A stretch of 64,000 nt of DNA from Limimaricola sp. G21655-S1. GTDB lineage: Bacteria; Pseudomonadota; Alphaproteobacteria; Rhodobacterales; Rhodobacteraceae. The notes beneath the pieces were generated by a model that was not told the DNA's origin, ran no database searches, and saw nothing but the letters and a program-made list of their open reading frames with translations. Made by a program: the position numbers and the translations under genes. The stretch spans positions 2,308-66,307 of the forward strand of contig NZ_JAPWGO010000008.1 in NCBI RefSeq assembly GCF_027213785.1, in the 5' to 3' direction. This document shows, in pieces, positions 23,856 through 32,645 of the stretch. Position 1 is the stretch's first letter. The number at the start of each line of letters is the position of its first letter.

Positions 23856-26252
23856 TCAGAAATCCTGCCTTATGCCGATGAAGGCGTAGCTCTCGGTGCT
23901 GTTGTCGCGCGTCGTCGACGTCTCGGCTCTCGACAGCCGGCCGCCGATCTCGAGCTCGAGCATGGTGTTGTCCCTGATCTCGTAATCGACGTTCAGCGAG
24001 GGGATCGCGAAGATCTCGGTGCCGCCGGTGTTCTTCAGGTCCCGGTGGCCGAGCCGCAGGCGGGGCCGCAGTCGCCATTGTTCCGTCGGCTCGAAGCGAT
24101 AGGAGGCATCGGCGAGCACGAGCGTCGAAGACGAGGTGTCGGCATAGCGCGCCGATGCGCTCACGACATCGGTTTCCGAGAACACGCCGGAGCCGAAGAC
24201 GCCGATGGAGGCGTAGTAATCCTTGCCCGGGGCCGGGATCTCGGCCACGCCGCCCGAGGCGGGGTTGCCCTCGGTGTCGAAGATCGTGGCATCCATGTTG
24301 AGCAGCCATGTCTCGTTCAGGGGCCGGAAATAGGTCAGGGTGGCCGAGCGCGACGCGGTGGTGCGGTCCAGCGCCAGCTGTCTCAGCTCGCTCAGCGTGA
24401 AGCTGTCCCGCAGGTCGTCCAGCGTCATGCCGAGTTGACCCTGCTCGGCATTGCTCAGCGCGAGCGTGGGGGACTGGACGAAATCGAGGCTGAGCGTGAT
24501 CGTCGAGCGGTCCTCGAAGATATGCGTGCCCGAAACCCGGGCGTAGTTCAGCCGGTCGAAATAGATGTCGTAATCCACGGCGGCGTCGGCGCTGAACCAC
24601 TCGCCCTCGTATTCCAGCTCGAACCCGACCGTGCGGCGATCGACCAGCGATCCGACGCGTTGTTCGGCCGCATAGATCGTCAGGTCGGTGTCGGGATAGA
24701 TCTCCGCGAAATCGACGCTGAGGCCATAGAACAACCGGTCGAAGGCAAAGAGGGAATCCCGCACGCTGTCCACGGGCGAGCCGATCTGGAAATGGCTGCT
24801 GATATCCTCCTGATGCTGCCAGCTGAGGGTCGCGCCGTCGAACCGGTCGAACACCCCGCCGGATCGGACAAGGTGCCGCCCGAAACGCAGCGACAGATCG
24901 GTCCCCTTCGGATCATAGTCGAGATAGAGCCGGGAGAAGCGGAAGTTCTCTTCCTCGTCATCGAAGTCGATTTCGAAGGCGCCCGCGACGCGCCAGGACA
25001 GAAGGTAGTCCTCGGTCTCGTAGGAGCCGATGGTGCTCAGGCTGGTCACCAGTGAGTTCTGCAGCACGAAATCGTCCACGGATCGGCGAGAGGTGTCGAA
25101 CTCCGTGAAGCGGGTCGTGCCCTGCCGGAAGAAATAGGTGGAATCGACGCTGCCGGAGTATTCGAGCTTCGGAAATGTCTCTTCCTCTTCCTCTCGTTCG
25201 TCCTCCTCCGCCTCCGGCGCATCCGCGCGCCTCCGGTCCGTGACCTCGGGGGGCTCCGGCTGCTCCAGATCGGGAGTAACGGGTACGTCCTCTTCCGCTT
25301 CCTCCTCTTCCGCCTCCGCCGGTTCGGGACGGGCACTGTCCGCTTCGGCGACCTCGCGAAGCGGTTCGGGCGGGGCGCCCCTCGCCGTGGTCAAGGCGTC
25401 GAGGCGCTGACGGACGCGGACAGCGCCTTCGCTGTCGGGATATCGCTCCAGATAGAGCAGGTACTCGGCCTCGGCCTGCGCGAACTGCTCGTTGCGCTCC
25501 CGCACGACGCCGAGCAGTTCCCGGGCCTCGGCGCTCCGGCTGTTCTCGGGCGCATTCAGGATCCTAGTCAGCAAGCGGATCGCGAGATCATAGTCCTCGG
25601 CGGTGATCGCGGCGCGCGCATCGGCGAAATCGGTCTCGGTGTCGTCCTCGTCGAGGGCAGGTTCATCGCCCGCGGTCTCCGCCGGATCGGCATCGGTTTC
25701 CGGCTCCGACAGGGCCGTGCCATCCGGCTCCGGCCCGTCCGGCTCGGGACCCTCTCCCGTGAGGCTGGCAAGGCATTCCCCCTCGTCACCGGCATCGGCG
25801 ACCGCGACGGACAGGCGCAACCCGTCCGAGGACATCGTGGCGTTCGTGATCACCGCGCGGGCGAAGGAAATGCCGAGCACGAGGTCCGCTCCCGATTGCT
25901 CGAGGCCGATGCTGGTCACGCCGAGATCGCTCGATGACGGGGCGGGAATGGACTCGGGCGCGTCCAGTTCGAGGCCCTCGCCATCCTCCGTTTCCTCGCG
26001 CAGGACGAGATCGATCTGGCTGCTGGCCTCCGCCCCGCTCTGCACGAGGAGATCCAGCGGCTCGGCGAATTCCACGGCGAGGATCGGGCAGCCCAGATCC
26101 GGATCGAAATCCGCGCTCGCCCCGACCAGCACGGACTGCGCCCGGGCGGTTTCCGGACAGGCCAGCGCGGCAAGCAGCGAGAGCGCCGCGATCGGGCCGT
26201 AACCTGGTTTGCAGTCCAACCCGTTGCGGTCGCCCATCCCGATCCCTCCCAT
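23856..26252 (-). CDS. Outer-membrane beta-barrel protein with N-terminal TPR and acidic linker
   Basis: This 798-residue protein has a signal peptide (about 1-39, ending ARAQS). A beta-rich AMIN-like region (about 40-155), a short TPR region (about 205-285, LAIRLLTRILNAPENSRSAEARELLG) and a strongly acidic linker (about 300-365) come first. From about residue 370 the alternating pattern of aromatic/polar strands and a C-terminal Phe (GIRQDF) indicate an outer-membrane barrel of about 430 residues. FGRHLVRSGGVFDRFDGA in the barrel is porin-like. Flanked by two multihaem cytochromes, it is the natural candidate for the outer-membrane sheath or anchor, but no haem site lies in it. Function unproven. 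Confidence 0.75.
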   Translation of the reverse strand: MGGIGMGDRNGLDCKPGYGPIAALSLLAALACPETARAQSVLVGASADFDPDLGCPILAVEFAEPLDLLVQSGAEASSQIDLVLREETEDGEGLELDAPESIPAPSSSDLGVTSIGLEQSGADLVLGISFARAVITNATMSSDGLRLSVAVADAGDEGECLASLTGEGPEPDGPEPDGTALSEPETDADPAETAGDEPALDEDDTETDFADARAAITAEDYDLAIRLLTRILNAPENSRSAEARELLGVVRERNEQFAQAEAEYLLYLERYPDSEGAVRVRQRLDALTTARGAPPEPLREVAEADSARPEPAEAEEEEAEEDVPVTPDLEQPEPPEVTDRRRADAPEAEEDEREEEEETFPKLEYSGSVDSTYFFRQGTTRFTEFDTSRRSVDDFVLQNSLVTSLSTIGSYETEDYLLSWRVAGAFEIDFDDEEENFRFSRLYLDYDPKGTDLSLRFGRHLVRSGGVFDRFDGATLSWQHQEDISSHFQIGSPVDSVRDSLFAFDRLFYGLSVDFAEIYPDTDLTIYAAEQRVGSLVDRRTVGFELEYEGEWFSADAAVDYDIYFDRLNYARVSGTHIFEDRSTITLSLDFVQSPTLALSNAEQGQLGMTLDDLRDSFTLSELRQLALDRTTASRSATLTYFRPLNETWLLNMDATIFDTEGNPASGGVAEIPAPGKDYYASIGVFGSGVFSETDVVSASARYADTSSSTLVLADASYRFEPTEQWRLRPRLRLGHRDLKNTGGTEIFAIPSLNVDYEIRDNTMLELEIGGRLSRAETSTTRDNSTESYAFIGIRQDF

Positions 26253-26434
26253 TCGCAGTCTCTCTCAGCTTCGGGGTTAAGGGAAAGCTGTCAATGAACC
26301 GAAAGCCGGAGGCTGGGCCATTTTCCGCGTGGCCGCCCAGGGTCGAGCCGTCTGGGAGAGCCGCTTGTGGAAGGGTCGACAGGCGGGGGGAAATCCTGTC
26401 CGTGACGGACGGAGCGGATCGCAGGTCCGCCGCA

Positions 26435-27784
26435 TCAATCATCCCATTCGCGGGTGTCGTGGCAATCGTCGCAGGCATTCGAGGACTGCGGATGGTCGCT
26501 GGGTTTGCCCTCGGCGAAGCTGCCATTATGGCAGGTGACGCAGGCGCCGGCGACCGAGTCGTGGTTGACCCGCACCTCCGACCATTCGGTGGTCTGGTGA
26601 CAATCCTCGCAGAGATTGCTGCTCGGGATGTGGTTGCCGGGCTTGCCGGTGGCGGTGCTGCCGTTGTGGCAGCTGGCGCAGGCGCCGCTGACCGAGGCGT
26701 GGTCGAAGCGGACATCGGTCCAGTCGGTGACGACGTGGCAGTCGTCGCAGGTATTGGAGCTCGGGATGTGGTTGCCGGGCTTGCCGGTGGCGGTGCTGCC
26801 GTTGTGGCAGCTGGCGCAGGCGCCGCTGACCGAGGCGTGGTCGAAGCGGACATCGGTCCAGTCGGTGACGACGTGGCAGTCGTCGCAGGTATTGGAGCTC
26901 GGGATGTGGTTGCCGGGCTTGCCGGTGGCGGTGCTGCCGTTATGGCAGCTGGCGCAGGCGCCGCTGACCGAGGCGTGGTCGAAGCGGACATCGGTCCAGT
27001 CGGTGACGACGTGGCAGTCGTCGCAGGTATTGGAGCTCGGGATGTGGTTGCCGGGCTTGCCGGTGGCGGTGCTGCCGTTGTGGCAGCTGGCGCAGGCGCC
27101 GCTGACCGAGGCGTGGTCGAAGCGGACATCGGTCCAGTCGGTGACGACGTGGCAGTCGTCGCAGGTATCCGTGGTCGGAAGATGGGTCTCGGACTTTCCG
27201 GTTGCCGTCACGCCGTCGTGGCAGCTGACGCAGGTGCCGCTCACGGCGGCGTGGTCGACGCGGACATCGGTCCAGTCGCTGGTGACGTGACACGCGTCGC
27301 AGCTGTCGGTGCTCGCGATATGGTCCGCCGGCTTGCCGGACGCCGTCCCGCCGTCGTGGCATTCGATGCAGGCGCCTTCCACGAAGGCGTGGTCGAAGGC
27401 GAAGGGCTTCCAGTTCTGGGCGGTGTGGCATTGGCCGCAACTGTCCGAGGAGGGAGGGTGGGTTTCCGGCTTGCCCGCCGCGATGCCATTGTCGTGGCAG
27501 CCGACGCAGGTTTCCGGTGTCCCAGTCAGGACGCCGTCCAGATGACAGCTTTCGCAGGTCACCTCCCCATGGACACCCTCCAGCGGAAACCCGGTCGCGC
27601 CGTGATCGAAATCGGAGAAATTGTCGGCGATGCCCCCCGATTCCTGCGCGCGCAGGGCGGGCCCCAGAACGACGAGACACAGCAGGATCAGGACGCGGAG
27701 GCCCCATGCCAAGGCGGTCGTCACCCGGGAGCCGTGGGGCTTTCCCTGGACGCCCACTGAGCTTGCGCCATCTGGGTAACACAT
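26435..27784 (-). CDS. 17-haem c-type cytochrome with tandem di-haem modules
   Basis: This exported cytochrome of about 449 residues has 17 CxxCH motifs. After a signal peptide (hydrophobic LRVLILLCLVVLG, cleavage near LRAQ), the protein is a chain of roughly 46-residue units, each with one CxxCH after FDHAxVxGxC and one in CDDCHxxTDW, plus a His in GNHIP/THLP. So each unit has two haems and two extra His residues. Four central units are almost identical at DNA level. Units share the FDH motif with the 18-haem protein. Start at ATG 27784 is uncertain; GTG 27724 gives a shorter signal peptide. The gene lies 182 bp from the barrel gene, which it precedes on the same strand. Confidence 0.9.
   Translation of the reverse strand: MCYPDGASSVGVQGKPHGSRVTTALAWGLRVLILLCLVVLGPALRAQESGGIADNFSDFDHGATGFPLEGVHGEVTCESCHLDGVLTGTPETCVGCHDNGIAAGKPETHPPSSDSCGQCHTAQNWKPFAFDHAFVEGACIECHDGGTASGKPADHIASTDSCDACHVTSDWTDVRVDHAAVSGTCVSCHDGVTATGKSETHLPTTDTCDDCHVVTDWTDVRFDHASVSGACASCHNGSTATGKPGNHIPSSNTCDDCHVVTDWTDVRFDHASVSGACASCHNGSTATGKPGNHIPSSNTCDDCHVVTDWTDVRFDHASVSGACASCHNGSTATGKPGNHIPSSNTCDDCHVVTDWTDVRFDHASVSGACASCHNGSTATGKPGNHIPSSNLCEDCHQTTEWSEVRVNHDSVAGACVTCHNGSFAEGKPSDHPQSSNACDDCHDTREWDD
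26621..27167 (-). repeat. Four near-identical 138-bp tandem repeats inside the 17-haem cytochrome gene
   Basis: GCTCGGGATGTGGTTGCCGG begins at 26621, 26759, 26897 and 27035, exactly 138 bp apart. By eye the copies differ by very few bases (for example TTATGG instead of TTGTGG near 26939 in the third). Each unit keeps the frame and encodes 46 residues with two haem sites. The array is contiguous and coding, so it is not CRISPR. Confidence 0.95.
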
Positions 27785-28179
27785 AAGGCAACCCCAGTAC
27801 CGCTTGGAGGACCAGATTGCCTTCGGACGCGCTAGCTTCGAGACATGCGGCACAGCCTGCAGCCGGTAAACCAGTGGGCAACGCGGTCGTCGAATTGCTC
27901 AACGATAGCGCCAGCCCGGTTTTCGAGCAAGCTCGGCGTCCCCCGGTTTCGGTGTTGGGCGGCATTCTGCCATGGCGATCGGGCGGGGCGATGCCACCGG
28001 CCAGAGGCGGAGCAGCCGCGCCCTGAACGGAGGAGGGCAGCGCACTCGGAATATTGCCGCCACGCATGGTCGTTTCGGTGCAACTCCGCAGTTCGAACTC
28101 TCGGCGGATGTCGATCAGGTAGTGTTCGACCGCTTCACGTTCGGATCGATCGTCGCGCCGTTCGTCGCGTGTCCGGGTC
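27785..28179. other. 395-bp intergenic region, no supported gene
   Basis: It lies between the start of the 17-haem cytochrome gene and the stop of nagA, both on the minus strand. It should contain the cytochrome promoter. I see no convincing protein or structured RNA. Confidence 0.55.
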
Positions 28180-29274
28180 TCATCCCAGTTCCATCCGTGC
28201 GAAACCCTCGTCCAGAAGCAGCGCATCGGCGATGGCGATGCCTTCGTCGAGACGGGCGGGCCTCAGGCCCATCACCCTGCGCGGGATGTCGCAGACCATG
28301 GGCAGCGCCTCGGCGAGCGGCAGGCCGACCTCGGTCACGAGGTTGGCCAGGCTCTGGCGCAGGTCGATATGCGCCCCGGCGAGGGCGCCTTCGGCGTTGA
28401 CGAGCATGCCGTCGCGCACGGCGATCCTCTGGCCGTAGATCTCGAAATGATCCGGACCGCCCACCGTGGCCATCGCGTCCGAGACGGCGAAGGTCAGCCC
28501 GGGCCTCGGGCGGGCCCGCAGCGCGATGCGCAGCATGTCCCAGCTGACATGAATGCCGTCGACGATGATCCCGGCATGGGCTTCCGAGTTCAGGGCAGCC
28601 CCCAGCACGCCGGGCGCGCGCGAGGTCATCGGTGGCATCGCGTTGAAGAGATGCGTGAAACACGACAGACCCCGCGCCAGCGCGTCGCGGGTTTCCTGGG
28701 CGGTCGCCATGGTGTGCCCGGCCGAGACCACCGCGCCGCAATCGACGAGCCGGGCGAAGAGGTCGGGCGGCGCGAGCTCCGGGGCGAGGGTGATCATCAC
28801 CGGCATTCCGGCCGCGCGCAGCCGTTCGACCAGGGCCACGCTGCGCGCGTCGAGCGGGCGGATGTAGCCCTCCTCGTGGGTGCCGCGGCGCGCCGGGGCG
28901 ATATGCGGCCCCTCGATATGCAGCCCGACGATGCCGTCCTCGCCGAACACGGCCAGCGCGGCTTCCCCGGCCGCCTCCATGACCTCCGCCGTGTCGGTGA
29001 TGACGGTGGGCAGGATGGCGCCGGTGCCGCAGCGCCGCTGCGCCGCCGCGATGGTCCGCAGCGCGTCGGGGGTCGGGGTGCCGTTGACCATGACGCCGCC
29101 GCTGCCATTGACCTGCAGGTCGCATAGCAGGGGCGAGGCCAGCGCCACCTCGGTATCCGCCGTGTCGCCGCCCAGGGGACGGATGGCGTCGATCCGGCCC
29201 GCCCGGACGTCGAGCGCCATGTCGTGGAGCAGGCGTCCGTCCCGCCACAGAGCTTTCACGGAGATCAGCATCAC
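28180..29274 (-). CDS. nagA: N-acetylglucosamine-6-phosphate deacetylase
   Basis: This cytoplasmic amidohydrolase-fold enzyme of 364 residues removes acetate from GlcNAc-6-P to give glucosamine-6-P. Family landmarks are LHIEGPHIAPARRGTH (Glu as metal ligand), VSAGHTMA and THLFNAM (metal His residues), DGIHVSWD and the catalytic Asp in AVSDAMATVGG. The N-terminal LLCDLQVNGSGG is also typical. It lies downstream of the ROK kinase on the same strand, 169 bp apart, and near nagB on the other strand. Confidence 0.93.
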   Translation of the reverse strand: MMLISVKALWRDGRLLHDMALDVRAGRIDAIRPLGGDTADTEVALASPLLCDLQVNGSGGVMVNGTPTPDALRTIAAAQRRCGTGAILPTVITDTAEVMEAAGEAALAVFGEDGIVGLHIEGPHIAPARRGTHEEGYIRPLDARSVALVERLRAAGMPVMITLAPELAPPDLFARLVDCGAVVSAGHTMATAQETRDALARGLSCFTHLFNAMPPMTSRAPGVLGAALNSEAHAGIIVDGIHVSWDMLRIALRARPRPGLTFAVSDAMATVGGPDHFEIYGQRIAVRDGMLVNAEGALAGAHIDLRQSLANLVTEVGLPLAEALPMVCDIPRRVMGLRPARLDEGIAIADALLLDEGFARMELG

Positions 29275-29443
29275 GGCGTCCCGTCGAGGCCGGGCACGGG
29301 GCTCTTCTGCCCATGCGCGTTGATGGTCGCCCCGGCACGGGGCCGCGACGCGGTCGGCAGGGCGGGTTGGGCTTGTCGGATGGCGGGCAGGGCGGCGCCC
29401 CGCCCGGCCCGGTCGGCATGGATGGTACTCTTGATCCGTCGGC

Positions 29444-30343
29444 TCATCTTCTCGCCAGCAATGCCGCTCCGCGGGTGCCCGAGCTGTCGCCGTGTCGGGC
29501 CCGCAAGAGCCTTGTGGGTGTCATGTTGTCGAGCGCGTGGCGCAGCAGGCTCCGCTCCAGTCGGGGTACCACGTCGGGCAGGTTCGACAGGCCGCCGCCA
29601 AGGACGATGCAGTCCGGCGCGAGCATGAGCTGGATCGTCAGCAGGCATTCCCCGGCGATGTCGGCCCAGACGTCGAGAACCCCGCTTTCGCCATGTCGGA
29701 CCAGCTCCTCGCCGCTCATGCGGGTGCCCAGCATGTCCTCGGCGATATTGGCGAGGCCGGTGCCGGAGACGGCGGTTTCCAGACAGCCCATCCGGCCGCA
29801 GCCGCAGCGCCTGAGCGCCAGGCCGTGGCGCGCGGCGGCGCTGGCCGGAAGACCGATATGGCCCAGCTCGACCGCGAGGCCGCCATGGCGACGGCTCGGC
29901 ACGCCATCGACGCAGATGCCGCCGCCCACGCCGGTGCCGAGGATCAGCCCCATCACCGTGCCATGGCCTTCGCCGGCGCCGCCGCGTGCCTCCGACAGGG
30001 CGAAGGCCATGCAGTCGTTGACCACCGGAAACGCCCGGCCAAGGCGTTTCTGCAGGTCGTCGCGCACCGAATGGCCGGTGGCGGGGATGTTGGCGGCGAA
30101 GATGCGGCCGCTTTGCGGATCGATGATCCCCGGCGCGGCGATGCCGATCGGCAGGTCGGGGCGCTCGGCCATCTCGGAAAGCCAGCGGATCTGCTCCTCC
30201 AGCGCGTCGAGCATGGCGGCATAGCTCCGGCGCGGCGTCGGGATGCGGCGCATCTCGGTGGTGCTGGCCTCGGGCCCCTCGAACAGGCGGGCCTCGATCT
30301 TGGTCCCGCCGAGATCGATGCCGCCGCAAGTCATCGCGCCCAT
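29444..30343 (-). CDS. nagK: ROK-family sugar kinase, probably N-acetylglucosamine kinase
   Basis: This 299-residue ROK kinase phosphorylates a sugar with ATP. It has the phosphate loop GGIDLGGTKIEAR at the start, the catalytic-Asp region VVNDCMAFALSEA, the ROK segment ILGTGVGGGICVDG, the sugar-binding ELGHIGLP, and the zinc site CGCGRMGCLE. No N-terminal DNA-binding domain is present, so it is an enzyme and not a NagC-type repressor. The nagA and nagB neighbours point to GlcNAc as substrate; the sugar is inferred from context. Confidence 0.85.
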   Translation of the reverse strand: MGAMTCGGIDLGGTKIEARLFEGPEASTTEMRRIPTPRRSYAAMLDALEEQIRWLSEMAERPDLPIGIAAPGIIDPQSGRIFAANIPATGHSVRDDLQKRLGRAFPVVNDCMAFALSEARGGAGEGHGTVMGLILGTGVGGGICVDGVPSRRHGGLAVELGHIGLPASAAARHGLALRRCGCGRMGCLETAVSGTGLANIAEDMLGTRMSGEELVRHGESGVLDVWADIAGECLLTIQLMLAPDCIVLGGGLSNLPDVVPRLERSLLRHALDNMTPTRLLRARHGDSSGTRGAALLARR

Positions 30344-31081
30344 GCCGACCGCCCTTCGCGCGGGCCCAAAGAGCGGTTTGTCACGAACGCGGCGCCCGAC
30401 AAGTCATGCCCGACAGAGGAACGTTCCGGCCGGTTCGGGAGCGACGCGGCAACCGGCGTCCCGTCCCAAGCGGCGTTCTCGTTCGACGGCACCGTCCCGA
30501 CTGGCCTTTTCACACGCGTCGGCACGCGGGCGGAGCATGATTCCTCCCCCGTCAGTTCAATGCCGAAACGGCTATCGACTCGTTTCATTCGCGCATCCGT
30601 CGTGGTTCGGGCCATGACCCGGCGTTCCAATCTCTCGATACACTGCGATGTCATATTAGACATGGGCGGACAAATCACCTTGCATCGTATGTGGCTTCGT
30701 AACAGCCTGCGATGGGACAACATCTCGGTCGGTTTCGGATGCATCCTCAACCCGTATCGGACAGTGATATCAAGGGCTCCGCCGAAGCGGGGCACGTGAC
30801 GAGGGCCGGGATCGCCGCGCCCAGCCCGGGCCGATTGCCCGGAGCGTTTGCAGAGGCTTCGCTGATCCCGGGCTGCGGAAATGGGCGCGGCGTGGTGGCC
30901 CACGAGCACGGCGTCCCAGAGATTTCGATCTTCCGGTCCCACGCCGACGTCCTCCGTGACGTTCGGGCGAGCGAACCATCCGCCGTTCGAGCGGGGCGAG
31001 GGCAAAGCGGCCCGGGTTCGGCAAAACCTGCTCCGCGCCGCCATCCCGGCGCGCACGCGCTCAGGGCAGCGGTCTAGGGCT
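30344..31081. other. 738-bp divergent intergenic region of the nag genes
   Basis: Between the divergent ROK kinase and nagB starts there is no recognisable gene. The stretch around 30590-30780 is AT-richer than its surroundings, as expected for promoters. An open frame covers most of it on the minus strand but its translation has no domain-like character. No amino-sugar regulator is encoded here. Confidence 0.5.
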
Positions 31082-31861
31082 GTGCGGGTCGTCATCCTTC
31101 CGACCGCCGATGATGCGGCGCGCCACGTGACCGAGTTGATCGCGGGTCAGCTGCGGGAGAACCCGCGCAGCGTTCTCGGCCTCGCCACGGGCGGCACGAT
31201 GGAGCCGGTCTACGAGGGTCTCATCGCCCGTCACCGTGCCGGTCTGAGCTTTGCCGAGGTCACCACATTCAACCTCGACGAATATGTCGGGCTGGGCCCG
31301 GAGCATCCGCAGAGCTACAGCCGCTACATGCGCGAGCGCCTGTTCGCCCATGTCGACATCGCCGAAACCTCCTGTTTCGTGCCGTCCGGCCGCGGCGTCC
31401 CCGCCGAGGCGGCGCGCGCCTTCGAGGCCGAGATCGCGCGGCGCGGTCCGGTCGATCTGCAGCTTCTGGGGCTGGGAGAGAACGGTCATATCGGCTTCAA
31501 CGAGCCGGGCAGTTCGCTCGGATCGCGGACCCGCGAAAAGCTGCTGAGCCACGACACGGTCGAGGCGAACCGGCGGTTCTTCGGCCTGGGCGAGACCGTG
31601 CCGGAAACCGCCGTGACCATGGGCATCGCCACGATCTGCGAGGCCCGAAGCATCGTCGTGCTCGCCACCGGCGCCCGCAAGGCCGCGGCGGTCCGCGCGA
31701 TGGTCGAGGGTCCGGTCACGGCCATGTGCCCGGCCTCGATCCTGCAGATGCATCCGCGCGTCCGGGTCGTCATCGACGCCGAAGCGGCCGCCGATCTCGC
31801 GCTCAGGGATCACTATCTCCGCGCCGAACAGATCCAGTCGGCCCGCGACGCGAAGACCTGA
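31082..31861 (+). CDS. nagB: Glucosamine-6-phosphate deaminase
   Basis: This 259-residue enzyme isomerises and deaminates glucosamine-6-P to fructose-6-P and ammonia, linking amino-sugar use to glycolysis. Landmarks are LGLATGGTMEPVYEGL (phosphate loop), TTFNLDEYVGL (catalytic Asp), HPQSYSRYM and LGLGENGHIGFNEPGSS (His and Glu of the ring-opening site). The start is GTG 31082, where family homology begins (VRVVILPTADDAA); no good ATG lies nearby. It is monocistronic and divergent from the kinase and deacetylase. Confidence 0.93.
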   Translation: MRVVILPTADDAARHVTELIAGQLRENPRSVLGLATGGTMEPVYEGLIARHRAGLSFAEVTTFNLDEYVGLGPEHPQSYSRYMRERLFAHVDIAETSCFVPSGRGVPAEAARAFEAEIARRGPVDLQLLGLGENGHIGFNEPGSSLGSRTREKLLSHDTVEANRRFFGLGETVPETAVTMGIATICEARSIVVLATGARKAAAVRAMVEGPVTAMCPASILQMHPRVRVVIDAEAAADLALRDHYLRAEQIQSARDAKT

Positions 31862-31939
31862 TCATGCGGGATTGGCCGGGGTCGGGGGCAACGTGCGGCG
31901 CAGGGCCCGCATGATGCTGCGATCAGTGGTCGGCGCGGG

Positions 31940-32635
31940 TCAGTCGGTCGCGGTCTTGTCGCGGCGGGCGCCCAGTATCGCGGTGAGCTTGGCCATCATG
32001 TGGTCGCGCAGCAGCGGCCCCAGCGTCGCCGCGTCGCGTGCGGCGAGGGCCTCGGCGATCCGCTCGTGCTCGGCCATGGCCTTTTCCCAGCGGCTTCGCG
32101 TCAGGTTGGCCTGGTAGCGGGCGCGATGGATCTGCCCGGCCACGGTGGCATGGGTGCGCGCCAGCACCTCGTTGCGGCTCGCCGCGAGGATCGCCGCGTG
32201 GATCTGCTGGTTGATCTCGAAATAGCCGGGCCGGTCACCGGCCTCCACCGCGGCGCGCAGCCGCGCGGTGAGCCGCCCGATCTCGGCGATCTCGGCGTCG
32301 GTGGCGCGCTCGGCGGCCTGCGTCCCGGCGATCCCTTCGAGCGCGGCAAGCACGGGAAAGGCGTCGGCGAGCTCCGCGTCGGAGCGCCGCGCCACGGTGG
32401 CGCCGCGGTTCGGGATCAGATCGATCAGCCCCTCGGCGGCGAGGATCTTCATCGCCTCGCGCAGCGGCGTGCGCGACACGCCGAAGCGCTCGGTCAGTTC
32501 GATCTCGCGGATCTTCTCGCCGCCCTTCAGCTCGCCTTCGAGGATCAGGTTACGCAGCGCGTCGGCCACCTGCACCGCGAGCGCGGGCCGGGCGAGAAGC
32601 CCCGCCTGTTCCGGAACCGGCCGGTCCACATTCAT
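31940..32635 (-). CDS. GntR-family transcriptional regulator (FadR/FCD type)
   Basis: This 231-residue regulator has a winged HTH at about residues 20-85 (GEKIREIELTERFGVSRTPLREAMKILAAEGLI) and an all-helical FCD ligand-binding domain after it; the His residues in QIHAAI and HERIAEAL are candidates for the FCD metal site. The start at 32635 follows GGAG, and the oxidase gene stops 10 bp upstream, so both lie in one operon. It probably senses an organic acid and binds the dyad at 35594-35613 (inference). Confidence 0.9.
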   Translation of the reverse strand: MNVDRPVPEQAGLLARPALAVQVADALRNLILEGELKGGEKIREIELTERFGVSRTPLREAMKILAAEGLIDLIPNRGATVARRSDAELADAFPVLAALEGIAGTQAAERATDAEIAEIGRLTARLRAAVEAGDRPGYFEINQQIHAAILAASRNEVLARTHATVAGQIHRARYQANLTRSRWEKAMAEHERIAEALAARDAATLGPLLRDHMMAKLTAILGARRDKTATD

Positions 32636-32645
32636 GCCGTTCTCC

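Noticed and set aside
26621-27172. CRISPR array
   Set aside because: The repeats are contiguous with no spacers, keep a reading frame and encode haem sites.
26616-27290. Plus-strand frame with repeated LGMWLPGLPVAVLPLWQL units
   Set aside because: It is the antisense reading of the 138-bp cytochrome repeats; the minus strand has the CxxCH logic and signal peptide.
29444-30343. NagC-type repressor instead of a kinase
   Set aside because: The protein begins directly with the kinase phosphate loop and has no N-terminal helix-turn-helix.
30331-31095. Minus-strand 254-codon frame between the nag genes
   Set aside because: Composition is Arg/Pro/Ser-rich as in shadow frames, it overlaps the start of nagB and the kinase, and it shows no domain motif.
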